Source: Ichthyophis bannanicus
Taxonomy: Eukaryota > Chordata > Amphibia > Gymnophiona > Ichthyophiidae
NCBI GenBank assembly: GCA_033557465.1
Contig: CM066035.1
Location: 918,044,235-918,108,234, forward strand
Length of the DNA stretch: 64,000 nucleotides
Direction: 5' to 3'
A program made the position numbers and the translations under genes. Below, piece by piece: positions 10,434 to 20,907 of the stretch (the first letter of the stretch is position 1; every line of letters begins with the position of its first letter). A model generated the notes under the pieces. It searched no databases. It saw nothing but the letters and a program-made list of their open reading frames with translations, and was not told the DNA's origin.

Positions 10434-11276
10434 GTGTGCGAGTGGCGCTTCCCGGGGTAGGCCTAGGCCTCGTGTGCACAGCGAAAGCAGCAGTGGACGG
10501 TGGTTGAGTCGCGGGGAGAGCGAGGAGCCAGACTGACCTGCTTCTTCTGGGAACGCGGAGCCCCGGCGAACTTGGCCGATTCGGCGTCGGCTGGGGAATT
10601 GTGTGGAGCAAGGCCTAGGCGGGTGAGTCGGGAGCCGGTGAGGCTGCTTCACACGTGCTCTGCCTGTACTTTTTCAGGTGTTTGCTGAGCGGGCGAGGGT
10701 CGGGAACCGGGGTGAGGCTGCCTCCCACGTGCTCTGCTGGTATTTCCTCTGCTGCTTTTCTGAGCCGGAGAGGGCTATCGCTGTGGTTTTAGAGGGGGGG
10801 TTTTCCTCGGTTCTTTCTTTAGGGCTAAGGCTGGGCAAGAGTGCTTTAAGGGGCATTTTCTCTGGCAGCTTCGTGGCTTCAAAAAAAAAAAAAAAAACAA
10901 AGTCAGTGGGCTGTTTCAATTTTCAACAGTGCCTTTAACTATGGGGGGTGCCAGGCGGGGGACGGCAAAAAGAGGGGGTTCCCTTACTAACAAAGGGACT
11001 GGAAAGGGGAGGGGGCCGAAAGGCCATTAAGGAATCAGGGGTTGCTGGGCCAGGATCATGGGGTAGCGGGGGGCAATGGGGTGACCCGGGCGTCAAGGTC
11101 TAGGTCACGCGGAACTGCTCCGCGTGGGAGATGGGGACAAGGTGGGACCAGGGCCTCTGCAAGGAGCGAGGGGAGTCGGGGGCGGATCTCCGCAGGCAAC
11201 GGGGAGGGGGGGGGGCAGTGGGGCGGGTGCCAGTCAGACCCGTGAGCCCCTGGCTGATGCTAGGGCCGGGGCGGAC

Positions 11277-14200
11277 ATGGAATTAACGGACGGCGGTCGG
11301 TCCACTGGTGGTGCGCTGGCGGGTCGGGGAGGGGGCAGGGCAGAACCCCAGGATGGAGGACGGGAGTTCCCTGACGGTTTGGGCCCCCTGTCGGCCCCTG
11401 GGGAGGAGAGAGGTGGTACGTTTTCTAGGGGCAACATTGGGTGGTTCCCAGGCCCCTATGGCTGGCAAGGGGCGGTTGGTAGGGGGTCCCCGGCATTGTG
11501 GGAGCATTGGCAAGGCGGAGGGCAAGGTTCCTCCCGGGCGGAATGGTTCGGTGCTTGGCAGGCCCCGAGGGCTGTTGCAGGTGTCTCTCCGCCTTTTTCT
11601 GTCTTCTCTCTGCAGGTTTACCAGCCTTGGCAGTATGCGGGAGGTCCTGGGATGTGTCCAGCTCCGCCAGGTGATGGTTCTGATGGTCGTCTGGATATGC
11701 GGCGCCCGACCGTGGCAGGCGATCCGGCGGCGCAGACTGTAGCTGAGCAGCTGGTCGATTCTGGAGCTGTGGAGGTCCCGTCAGGTGAGTTGGTGTCTGT
11801 CCCGAATGTGGGGATGGGGGAAGGGGCGGGCACTGGGGGCGCAGGTTGGAAAAAACGCAGCCGGAAGCGTAAGCATTCGTGTCATCGACGGAGGCGGTCG
11901 GACTCCTCGTCGTCGTCGTCAACCCTGTCGTCCTCCGGTTCGGACTCGGAAAAGGGCGGTGCTGCGGCAACCTCAGGATTGACGGTAGTGGGGCCTCCGA
12001 CAAATGCCGTGCAGCCCACTTTAGCGGCGTTCTCGGAGTTATGGGAGGGGGTGCCGAGGAGGTTGCGGCGGAAAATACAAAAGCGGCGATACATTGACAT
12101 TTTCAGATTATTGGAAGGTCGGAAGAGGTCAGGCGACAGCAGGAGGAAGCGGAAGGCCGACGAGAAGGCCGGGCGGGTGAGGAGAGTTGGGCGGAATGTA
12201 GTGAATTGGACGCGGTCCTTTTTGAGGTTGGCTAGTGTGTGGGGTCAGGTGCACCCGGAACAGTACGGGATGCTGTTGGCCTATGCTGACTCCATCTTAG
12301 AGGCGTCACAAACGCACGACGGTTGGGCTTGGCTCAACTATGATGAGCGATTCCGCGATAAGATGGAGGAGAATCAAGGGTTGTCCTGGGGGACTCAGGA
12401 TATAAGTTTGTGGTTGACGCAGATGGCCGTGCGGCAGAATGTCGGGGGGGTTGGTGGGCAAAAAGGTGGCGCAGTCGCGGCAGCGGGGTCGGGGAAGCCC
12501 TTTCGTGGGAGCGTGCCTGTGGCAGGACAGAGGGCCATGGGAGGGGGAGGCCCTGGGGACGTCTGTTGGCGGTTCAATAAGTCCTCATGCCCCTTTCCGG
12601 ATTGTAAATTCCGGCACGCGTGCTCTGTCTGCGGAGGGGGACACTCGGCCCTTAAATGTGTGCGAAAAAGTGTTGCCGGATCCCTCCCCCCCCCCCGGCT
12701 AAGCAATAGGTGGTTGGAGAGCTTAGCCCCCACCCCTATCAGGCTGCAAGCCTTGGTGCCATGGCTGCGACGTTATCCCAGACAGCAAGACAGTGTGATA
12801 TTGACGGAGGGGTTCCGATGCGGGTTTCACATCCCAGTGGTGGGTAAGGTTGCGGAGGGTGGGGCTAGGAATTCGCCATCGTTGAGACGTTTAGCGGATA
12901 TTGTGCGGGCTAAGTTAGCGGGGGAGATGCGGCTCGGGCGAGTCGCGGGCCCCTTTGGGGAGCCGCCGTTTGAGAGCTTCGTGGTCTCCCCTTTGGGTAT
13001 AATTCCGAAGAAGGAGCCGGGTAAGTATCGTCTGATACATAATCTGTCTTCCCCCGTTGGTGCATCGGTTAACGACCGCATCCCGCGGGAATTGTGTGCA
13101 GTGCGATATGCATCGTTTGATGAGGCTGTGGCGTTAGTCAAGAAATGCGGCTCGGGGTGTCTCATGGCAAAGGCGGATATTGAATCCGCTTTTCGGTTAT
13201 TGCCGGTGCATCCGTCGGCATTTCCGTTGCTGGGATTTCAATTTGAAGGATGTTTTTACTTTGACAAGTGTATGCCCATGGGTTGCGCGATATCCTGTGC
13301 TTACTTTGAGAGGTTTAGCTCCTTCTTACACTGGGCTGTGGTGGAACGGATGGGTTGTAGTCAGTTGGTCCACTATTTGGACGATTTCTTTTTTGTGGGG
13401 ACGGCTCAGTCTGCGCAGTGTCGGGTGTTGTTGGATGGTTTCAGTTTGCTGGCTCGAGAGTGGGGGGTGCCATTGGCGGCCGGGAAGACGGAGGGCCCCT
13501 CTACTCGTATTACCTTTCTAGGGGTGGAGCTGGATTCTGAGTTAATGGTAGCGCGTTTGCCGGCCGATAAGGTGATTCGACTGCGCGTATTGGTGGCCAA
13601 TGTGCTTGGTTCCTCGACTTTGACTTTGCGGGAAATGCAGTCCCTCATTGGTTCCCTGAATTTTGCATGTAGGGTGATTCCCATGGGCAGAGTCTTTTTG
13701 AGGCGTCTCGCTTCGGTGACTGCAGGTGTTCGTAAGCCGCATCATCGTGTCCGGGTGTCTCGCAGCATGCGGGAGGACTTGGGAGTATGGGATGAGTTTT
13801 TGCGCGGTTTCAATGGCGTCACGGTGTTGCGCGAAGCTTCGGTATCTAGTGAGGCCTTACAACTGTATACGGATGCGGCGGGCGGGCTAGGATTAGGGGT
13901 GTATTTCGGGGGTGCTTGGTGTGCGGCAGCTTGGCCGCGGCCCTGGAGGGAGGCAGGTCTCACTAGGAACATCACCTTTTTGGAGTTGTTCCCAATCGTG
14001 GTAGTGCTGTCCTTGTGGCCTGAGTGGATAAGGAATCGCCAGGTCCTATGGTGTTGTGATAATGCGGCGGTGGTCAGCGTGCTTAATAATTATGCCCCTC
14101 GGTGTCGGCCGGTAGCGGATTTGTTGCGGCAGGTGGTTCTAGCTTGTTTGTGCCTGAATGTAGTGATCAGAGCGCGTCACATACCAGGGCATGCTAATTT

Positions 14201-14330
14201 AATTGCTGATGCTCTTTCCCGTTTTAAGTGGGAGCGCTTTCGGGCATTGGCGCCGGCGGCGGAGGAGGAAGGGACTGTGATCCCCGAGCACTTATGGCAG
14301 ATTGGCCTTGGGACCTTATCGAATTGCTGA
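11277..14330 (+). CDS. Ngaro-R Gag-like / reverse transcriptase / RNase H polyprotein
   Basis: An uninterrupted reading frame open from about 11,124; the first ATG in it is at 11,277 with G at -3 and G at +4, which I take as the start (about 1,017 residues). Order: Gly/Ser-rich head; basic and Ser-rich stretch near 11,840-11,950; RRYIDIFRLLEG near 12,085; helical segment with WAWLNYDERF near 12,325; Cys/His motif near 12,560-12,660 (CWRF, FRHACSVCGGGHSALKC). RT follows with VSPLGIIPKKEPGKYRLIHN (about 12,985), KADIESAFRLLPVHP (about 13,172) and catalytic YLDDF near 13,375. RNase H has YTDAAGG (about 13,865), LELFP, CDNAAVVS (about 14,055) and HIPGHANLIADALSR (about 14,180). All catalytic acids are visible. 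It copies the element's RNA into DNA. Looks functional. Confidence 0.93.
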   Translation: MELTDGGRSTGGALAGRGGGRAEPQDGGREFPDGLGPLSAPGEERGGTFSRGNIGWFPGPYGWQGAVGRGSPALWEHWQGGGQGSSRAEWFGAWQAPRAVAGVSPPFSVFSLQVYQPWQYAGGPGMCPAPPGDGSDGRLDMRRPTVAGDPAAQTVAEQLVDSGAVEVPSGELVSVPNVGMGEGAGTGGAGWKKRSRKRKHSCHRRRRSDSSSSSSTLSSSGSDSEKGGAAATSGLTVVGPPTNAVQPTLAAFSELWEGVPRRLRRKIQKRRYIDIFRLLEGRKRSGDSRRKRKADEKAGRVRRVGRNVVNWTRSFLRLASVWGQVHPEQYGMLLAYADSILEASQTHDGWAWLNYDERFRDKMEENQGLSWGTQDISLWLTQMAVRQNVGGVGGQKGGAVAAAGSGKPFRGSVPVAGQRAMGGGGPGDVCWRFNKSSCPFPDCKFRHACSVCGGGHSALKCVRKSVAGSLPPPRLSNRWLESLAPTPIRLQALVPWLRRYPRQQDSVILTEGFRCGFHIPVVGKVAEGGARNSPSLRRLADIVRAKLAGEMRLGRVAGPFGEPPFESFVVSPLGIIPKKEPGKYRLIHNLSSPVGASVNDRIPRELCAVRYASFDEAVALVKKCGSGCLMAKADIESAFRLLPVHPSAFPLLGFQFEGCFYFDKCMPMGCAISCAYFERFSSFLHWAVVERMGCSQLVHYLDDFFFVGTAQSAQCRVLLDGFSLLAREWGVPLAAGKTEGPSTRITFLGVELDSELMVARLPADKVIRLRVLVANVLGSSTLTLREMQSLIGSLNFACRVIPMGRVFLRRLASVTAGVRKPHHRVRVSRSMREDLGVWDEFLRGFNGVTVLREASVSSEALQLYTDAAGGLGLGVYFGGAWCAAAWPRPWREAGLTRNITFLELFPIVVVLSLWPEWIRNRQVLWCCDNAAVVSVLNNYAPRCRPVADLLRQVVLACLCLNVVIRARHIPGHANLIADALSRFKWERFRALAPAAEEEGTVIPEHLWQIGLGTLSNC

Positions 14331-15197
14331 GGACGTCAGTTTCGGCGGCGACCTGGAAGGCGTATCAGCGGGGCTGCAGCAGCGTGACGACCTTCTTGCA
14401 GGGCCAAGGATGGAGGCCTGGACCCGTTTCGGATTTCCTGCTTGGTCAGTATGTACGGGCTGCGAAGGCGGCGGGTCTCGTGCGGTCCACAGTGCGGAGG
14501 AATTTGGCGGGATTTTCATTTTTTATGCAGGCGGTCGGTTTGGGGGCGGCGGGGGGGGGCTTTTTGACTCATCGGCTGTTGCAAGGATGGGAGCGGTCCT
14601 ATCCATCTGCGGGGGATACCCGTCTGCCTATAACTCATGACCTTTTGGGCCGGTTGTGCGGTGCTTTGACGCAGGTGGTCTCATCCGGATACGAGGATCT
14701 GCTGTTCCGAGCGGTGTTTTCCATGGCCTTTTTTGGTGCTTTCCGAGTAGGGGAGTTGGTAGCGGACTCGGGTCGCCGTGGCGTGGGGGGGGGGATTGCA
14801 GGTGCAGCACGTGTCATTTGGGGAGGGATGGGTTCACATACGGTTGGCCCGTTCCAAAACAGATCAGAAAGGGAAGGGTACTTGCGTAGTACTACATGCA
14901 GTGGCGGGTGCGCCTTCGTGTCCGGTCACGTTGTTGTCAGAGTATTTGAGAGTGAGGCCGGTCGGGGCGGGTTCTCTTTTTGTGCATGCGGACTCACGGG
15001 TACTTACCCGGTTTCAGTTTACAGCGGTATTGCGGTTGTCCCTCCGGCGTGTAGGCGAGGACCCTCGGCGTTATGCACCTCATTCCTTCCGAATCGGCGC
15101 GGCCACCAGTGCGGCAGCCGCAGGGTTATCGGAAGGAGATATCCAGCGGATAGGTCGGTGGAGGTCCCAGGCCTTCCGTGGTTATGTGCGGCTGTGA
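14294..15197 (+). pseudogene. Ngaro-R tyrosine recombinase, split at a G10 run
   Basis: ATG at 14,294 overlaps the end of the RT-RNase H ORF by 37 nt. An equivalent Met-x-Asp-Trp-Pro start exists in Ngaro-L. The N-terminal SAM-like part (SAATWKAYQRG) is followed by the box-A Arg in AFRVGELV near 14,745. The frame is then lost at a run of ten G (14,785-14,794) and continues in another frame to 15,197. That part holds the Lys in RSKTDQKGKG (about 14,850), the HxxR box HSFRIGAATSAA (about 15,085) and the nucleophile Tyr in RGYVRL just before the stop. All catalytic residues are present, so a single homopolymer change separates this from an intact recombinase. It may be a real lesion, a base-calling error or slippage. 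Confidence 0.88.
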
Positions 15198-15216
15198 CTG
15201 GGGGGGGGGGGACTAA

Positions 15217-15237
15217 CTCTCTTTATTTATTTTGCAG
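15217..15237 (+). promoter_or_regulatory. Putative 3' splice site before the Ngaro hydrolase
   Basis: CTCTCTTTATTTATTTTGCAG, a pyrimidine-rich tract ending in CAG, lies between the recombinase stop and the hydrolase frame. The hydrolase has no upstream ATG before its GHSF block; its frame opens straight after this CAG. Ngaro-L has an equivalent tract before its hydrolase. The donor site was not identified. Confidence 0.5.
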
Positions 15238-15926
15238 ATATAGCACAAGAACGGTGTCGCTGCTGGGTGATTGGCCACTCGTTTGTGTATTGGGCTGGTC
15301 GACGAGCAGCAACACGACCGGTGGGCGTGAATCTTGGAGTGGATGCTTCTCGAGTGACCGTATCATGGCTGGGGGAGCGCGGACTGCGGTGGTTTCAGCT
15401 CTTACCCTTGCTTCGGCACCATGAAGGCCAGCTTCGGATGTCACCGGATATATTGCTGATCCACCTGGGAGGCAACGACTTGAGTTCCTGGACTTGTCGG
15501 CAGCTGATCCGGGCGGTGCTCAAGGACTTGGGGGTGGTGATGGCACTGTTCCCGGGTATAGTCGTGCTTTGGTCGGACATTATTCCAAGGCCCGCGTGCC
15601 GGGCGCAGCGGCGTTGGTCTAGGGGACTAGCTAAGATTAATCGCCAAATTGGCAGGTGGGTGGGGGAGCACGGGGGGTGTCACATTCTGCATCAGTGGGT
15701 TGATGTGGACTGTGCTGGCCTGTTTCATTCGGATGGAGTACATCTGTCTCCGGTGGGGATGGATTTGCTCCTGAACGATTGGCAGGAGGCCTTGGAGTGT
15801 CTTATGGCTGGGATGCGGACTGGTCGCAGCTTTCTCCTTGGGGGGGCGGCTCAGATCCAAGGTGGTCTGAGCCGGTGGCGGGATCCCGGAGGTTTCCGGG
15901 GTCCGGAGCCGGATGGCAAGCATTAG
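15238..15926 (+). CDS. Ngaro-R SGNH/GDSL-type hydrolase
   Basis: About 229 residues open from the putative splice acceptor. SGNH blocks in order: GHSFVYWAG (nucleophile Ser, block I), a middle Gly-rich region, HLGGNDLSSW near 15,465 (block III, Asn), and DGVHLSPVG near 15,735 (block V, Asp and His). The length and block spacing match small SGNH esterases/lipases. Such an ORF is known in vertebrate Ngaro elements; its substrate and role in transposition are unknown. No ATG precedes the nucleophile block, so translation probably relies on splicing or another ORF's start. The C-terminal end runs into repeat B1 (from 15,876). Confidence 0.87.
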
Positions 15927-16280
15927 GGCGGGGGTGGGGTACCCCCGACCCGGACAATCCCTCAGGTTTTTGCTAATAACATGGCGAAGCCGGATGAGGG
16001 AGGGGGAAGCGAATTATTCGGGACTTGTACCCGAGGGAGGCAGAAGCGACGTCACCTTGCTAATAATATGGCGGGTGATGGATCGGCCTGCCGGGGGGGG
16101 GGGGTAAGTTCTGTTGTGAGTTTGTAAAGAGTTAATTGTTCAAAGTAATAAAGCTGCGACCAGTTTTTGATCCAAAAAATGTGTGATGTTTGTTTTGTGT
16201 ATGAGGTGTTAAATAAAAGGGGTTGGGAAAAAGGGTATAGGATTGGGGGCGGGAAGCTATGGTCCGCCTTACCCGGTTAT
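15876..16280 (+). repeat. Ngaro-R repeat B1
   Basis: Direct copy of B2 (16,593-16,998) with a handful of substitutions and G-run length changes. It overlaps the hydrolase C-terminus and contains AATAAA-type signals near 16,148 and 16,212 that could polyadenylate the element RNA. Confidence 0.92.
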
Positions 16281-16523
16281 AGTGAGGCCGCGGAGCCATG
16301 TGCCCGGGGCCGGCATTAACCGGGGGGGCGGCCACGCGTCGCCCCCATCGGAGTATGCCGACTCGGGAGAGGGGGGGGAACGATAGGAGCGCTCCCATTG
16401 GCCCTGCGAGTTGTTTGGGCGCGGGAGCCAATGGGAGACGGAGCGGGCAGTCGCTTGGGGGTGATGGGTGGGGGTGCAGCGAGGCTCAGGCCTCTTTCGC
16501 CGGACGTCGGGGTCGCTGGACGC
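16281..16523 (+). repeat. Ngaro-R internal repeat A2
   Basis: Copy of A1 placed between B1 and B2. A unique 69-bp spacer (16,524-16,592) separates it from B2. The A2-B2 arrangement completes the split direct repeats. Confidence 0.92.
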
Positions 16524-16592
16524 CCGCCCACCCTCCCTCGCAGACTGGGGGTTTGCCTTGTGGTAAAAGGGGGTGTTGCAGCTGGAGGGGGT

Positions 16593-16998
16593 TGGCGGGA
16601 TCCCGGAGGTTTCCGGGGTCCGGAGCCGGATGGCAAGCATTAGGGCGGGGGTGGGGTACCCCCGACCCGGACAATCCCTCAGGTTTTTGCTAATAACATG
16701 GCGAAGCCGGATGAGGGAGGGGGAAGCAAATTATTCGGGACTTGTACCCGAGGGAGGCAGAAGCGACATCACCTTGCTAATAATATGGCGGGTGATGGAT
16801 CGGCCTGCCGGGGGGGGGGGGGGGGTAAGTTCTGTTGTGAGTTTGTAAAGAGTTAATTGTTCAAAGTAATAAAGCTGCGACCAGTTTTTGATCCAAAAAA
16901 TGTGTGGTTTGTTTTGTGTATGAGGTGTTAAATAAAAGGGGTTGGGAAAAAGGGTATAGGATTGGGGGCGGGAAGCTAGGTCCGCCTTACCCGGTTAT
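16593..16998 (+). repeat. Ngaro-R 3' terminal repeat B2
   Basis: The 3' end of the element, ending ACCCGGTTAT immediately before the shared AG and the Penelope sequence. Near-identical to B1. Confidence 0.92.
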
Positions 16999-17000
16999 AG

Positions 17001-18840
17001 GCTCTATGAATATATCGCTGAGGATATTGGCGTGCTTCAAATCTTTGTTTTAGGTCTTTAGCCTGTAATTCAAATTCAACGTCAGTGGTACAATTTCTCC
17101 TAACTCTAAGAAATTGTCCAACAGGTAGATTATTTCTTAGTGCGGGATTATGGAAGCTTTGATAATGGAGCAACTGATTCCTGTCAGTTGGTTTTCTGTA
17201 TAATTTAGTAATAAATCCTTTCCCTTCTCTCTGAATTATTAAATCTAAATATGGAATTTGCACCGGATCATAGGTAATCTGAAAGCGTAAATTTTGATCT
17301 AGGTCATTTATCCATACATTGAATGCGGACAAATCATCCATAGAGCCCTGCCATATGATAAAAATATCGTCAATGTACCTAATCCACAGTTTGACTCTGG
17401 ATTCGAAAGGATGAGTTTTGAGAAAAGTATTTTCAAATTTATACATATATAGGTTGGCAATGTCTGGTGCCATGGATGACCCCCATTGCCACACCTTTAA
17501 TTTGTTGATAATATATGTCTCTAAAACAAAAGAAGTTTTTACATAATGCTATCTCTGCCAAAATTAAAAGAAAGGAGGTAGAGATTCGTGTATATTCTTT
17601 CCTATCCACTAAATACTCCTCAATGATGCTCAACGCTTCAGACTGTGGAACATTGGTATACAATGCTTCAACATCCAAGGTAACTAATAATACTTCTGAG
17701 TCCAAATCATTGAATGTTGAGAGAATATCAATAACATGTGAGGAGTCACGAACATAGGACCACATGCTTGTAATATGAGGCCTCAAAAGAATATCCATCA
17801 GTTGAGAGATGGGTTCTAGGAGTGACCCAATAGCGGATACAATGGGTCGGCCCGGGGGATCTGTGAGAGACTTATGGATCTTGGGGATCACATAAATCGT
17901 GGGCATAATCGGTTTTTCAACAATCAGAAACTCTTTCTCTTTTTTAGTAATATGGCCTGTTTCAAAGGCACTAATAACAATGTTATCTATTGTGCGTTTC
18001 AAAGCCTCTGTAGGGTCACCATCGAGACGTAAATAAAAATTCTTATCATTAAGCTGTCTAGTAATTTCAGCTACATATTTATTCTTATCCATGACCACTA
18101 CCGCACCTCCCTTGTCCGCCGGTTTTATAATAATTTTGCTATTTGTCTGTAATGCTTTAAGAGCCTGTCGTTCGTGAAATGTTAAGTTCTGAAACGGTAA
18201 ACGGTCATTCTCATGAATCTGTTCAACTTGTTACATCACAATTTTTTCAAAGGCCTCAATGAGGGGATCTGTTCTTGGAGGAGGGACCCAGGTGGATGGT
18301 CTGCTAACAATTGAAATGTCACCATGGAATTCAGTTTGATCATTAAAAAAATGACGTATACGAATTTTCCTGAAGAACTTGTACAAGTCAATTTGAGTTT
18401 GAAACGGATCATATTTCTTGATAGGTACAAATGATAATACCTTGTATAAAACGGAAACTTCTGCGGTCGTGAGATTATATTCAAATATATTAATTACATT
18501 ATTAGATTCTAATATTCCTTTCCGTATGAACGTTCTCCCATCCATGTCCCTCTCCCCCTCCCCCGGCCGCGGCCCCGACCTCGGCCCTGTCCTTGAAACG
18601 TTTTTTGATCGCCGTACTGTATCTTGTTGTAACCTATATGCTGTTCTTGTTCCGATGGGAGTCCGGACCGAGATTGGCTCCTCCCACCTCCCTTCCAAAG
18701 GCGATCCATATTGAAAATTTTTTTTTCTTTTCCTTTTCTATAGGACGGTCTGATTTATCTTTTCGAGTTGGAAATAAAGATGCCGAAGCATCTTGATTCC
18801 CTGTTGATTCGCTCCTGCTCCTTTTTTTCTTATGTTCATA
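17001..18840 (-). pseudogene. Penelope-like reverse transcriptase
   Basis: Minus strand, in order: a basic Arg/Gly-rich head (about 18,698-18,540), an N-terminal domain (18,500-18,235), TIYVIPKIHKS near 17,900, GRPIVSAIGS near 17,845, LVTLDVEALYTNVP near 17,680, then GVAMG near 17,490. WIRYIDDIFIIWQG (catalytic YIDD near 17,370) follows, and then KLYRKPTDRNQLLHYQSFH and LPVGQFLRVRRNCT near 17,220-17,100. These are Penelope-specific RT motifs. Frameshifts occur near 18,230 and 17,490. The 5' end is cut off at the hairpin near 18,840. The frame leaves this part at 17,001 and is taken up again at 10,188. Confidence 0.9.
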
Positions 18841-18859
18841 CGAATGAACATAAGAAAAA
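18824..18859. repeat. Short perfect hairpin at the Penelope head-to-arm junction
   Basis: Two 16-bp perfectly complementary arms (18,824-18,839 and 18,844-18,859, core CTTATGTTCAT/ATGAACATAAG) with a 4-nt loop. It lies exactly where the truncated coding copy meets the inverted arm (18,867). Confidence 0.9.
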
Positions 18860-18866
18860 CATACAA

Positions 18867-20545
18867 ACGATCTGTTTGTATTTGTATTTACAAATAATAG
18901 GGCTATCTTGTTGTAATTTATGGTATTACTTTCGTTATATTAATAATGATTATAGTAGTATCACTCTTTAGAAACAAGATTTTTGGTTCTTCGTAGTATA
19001 AGGTTTTATCCTATACCGCAGGGTCTGATTCATTTCTAGTTGGTCACATTTTTTACATTTGTGCTGTTTTAAATATTGTCCGGTTTTAATCTCTTTTTTT
19101 ATGTTGTTGATAACATTTATATAAACTGATGTACATAATATTTTCTTCACACTAAGTGTTATTACATTTACATATATTTTTCTTTTGTGAGCCTTGCCCG
19201 CGCTTTTTTGAGACCCATACGCATGCGCTAGCGTCTATTTTATTCGGCGTGCTGCCGCTGAGAGTTTGATGCTGCCTTCCTGATTTCAGAAGAATTAGCA
19301 GTCTTGCGGTTGGATGTTCTCTCACCTTGTGTTATATTCATATCTATTATCAGGCAGTCCTGAGTTGACAATCAAGCGATCGGTTTGAAATCTCTCGGAC
19401 GTGTTTTCTCATTTTAAGTAGTAAAATACTTTGGCAGTAAATTTCACGGAGGGATACAGTTGCGCCTCATGTTTGTTACCCTCAGTTTGCCAATTCCGTA
19501 AAAGACGGTTTCATATATTGGTGAAAATGTTTTATACAATAATTCACTTTGTTCTGGTGGTTTGTTTGACAAGTTCACATGCCGACATTTTAAGTTATCA
19601 TTCTATTTCATTCCATTGGAAAAGATCCGTATATCCAAAATGACAGCGTGCATGGTGTTTTTTAATTTGTAGAGAGATCCACATGATAGAGAACACGTTG
19701 TCCCTTCAATTATAAATATGTTGGTCGTTTATTATTTTTTTAGTCTACATATACAGGATCATTTTTGAACGGTGTCAACGTGGCCGTGCCTCTTAGGTTT
19801 ATAAGGATTATGATCGCTTCATACTGTCAGTAATCAATTACACTTTGAATTCCGTATCCCGACGGGATCTCCTCCCCCCCTTTTTTTAAACGATACTATC
19901 ACTCAGGTTTTGTTTTCTTACATCCGGGCATATGTTTTTACTAAATGATACTTTCAATAGTTGCACAGATCAAAGTTTTTTTGAAATGTTTTTTCAAAAA
20001 TGTTTTTTTTAAATGTAAATGGTTTTCCAATACAATACCCCCTGACCTATCCTTTGTCAGCATACATAAGTTTAATTTTGAATGATTGCAGCACGTCTGG
20101 ATTCTTAAGTTTTAAGATATTACCACACATTGTTAATGATAAATTACATTCTGCAATCCGACGGATCTTTTTTGTTCAACATGATACCACTTCTTTACGT
20201 TCGGTTTTTCATCTTAGGACGGCCTGACACGTCTCTTATTGATGACATTTTTAAAGTTTGGACAGATTGATGAATTTTTTGAATGTAATAAGTTTTTCAA
20301 TACATAATTTTCCTTTGTTCATCTCTTTTGCAGTTACAGAAGGTTGTTTTACTTTCAGTGCAATAATTTTACCTTATTGGCGTATCCCTATTACGTTTTT
20401 AAGGTAATGTTTTTTATCACTCCTGCTCCTTCATCTCTTTTGCTTTTCTCCATGCTGTATTGACATGTTGATTTTTACTATTGATTTTATTTATGTGATA
20501 ATAACAGTATTCACAATAAGTTGTTTTATTGTTTCTATTTATTAG
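18867..20545 (+). repeat. Penelope right inverted arm
   Basis: Reverse complement of 9,243-7,705 and 1,399-1,258. Uninterrupted, so it shows the pre-insertion sequence of the Ngaro-L target near 20,395-20,410. It continues outward, without a left partner in the window, to roughly 20,950. AT-rich; only small chance ORFs. Confidence 0.9.
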
Positions 20546-20861
20546 TTTTTGATTAACATTTTGTTTTTATCACTATTGTTTTACACACACATTGTGTCAT
20601 TTTATTTTTAAAACGGAGCTTTGTTTTAGCATTTGATAGTTCATACGTTTCATTTTTACATATCTTAGTGTGATATATATTAATATAGGTTTATAGTTAT
20701 GGGTTTATGAACAGTAATTTTTGTTTTTTATACTTTTTATACATGTTATTTATGAATTATCGTGTTCTTACAGTTTTTATACATTACATATTTTATTCAT
20801 TTGTTTGTTTTTATGCTTGTGTATTAATTTATTTATGATGTGTTTTTGGTATAAGGTGAGC

Positions 20862-20907
20862 CAACCCCTGAAGAAGAATTTATCAAAACACGGCCTGTGT
20901 CAGGTCA
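20862..20907 (+). ncRNA. Degenerate hammerhead-ribozyme-like motif
   Basis: The core CTGAAGA (fits CUGANGA) is at 20,868-20,874. A weak stem II follows (20,875-20,884), then AAAA at 20,885-20,888 where GAAA is expected. A four-pair stem III (ACAC 20,888-20,891 with GTGT 20,897-20,900) precedes the cleavage-site C at 20,901. A short imperfect stem I is formed by ACCC upstream and AGGT downstream. Penelope-like elements are known to carry minimal hammerheads in their terminal regions. G12 is replaced by A here, so cleavage activity is unlikely. Confidence 0.55.

Larger units (their letters stand above)
10191..16998 (+). mobile_element. Ngaro-type retrotransposon, copy R (nearly intact)
   Basis: A complete 6.8-kb element: A1 (10,191-10,433), long 5' leader, gag-RT-RNase H ORF (11,277-14,330), tyrosine recombinase (14,294-15,197), SGNH hydrolase (15,238-15,926), then B1-A2-B2. 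The Penelope reading frame resumes exactly across the insertion, with ATAG shared at both element ends and at the B1/A2 junction. This is what integration by YR recombination through a circle predicts. The 5' leader (10,434-11,276) has a ~40-bp near-duplication (about 10,640 and 10,710) and a 16-bp A run near 10,880. Repeat pairs differ at only a few positions, so insertion is recent. Confidence 0.95.
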
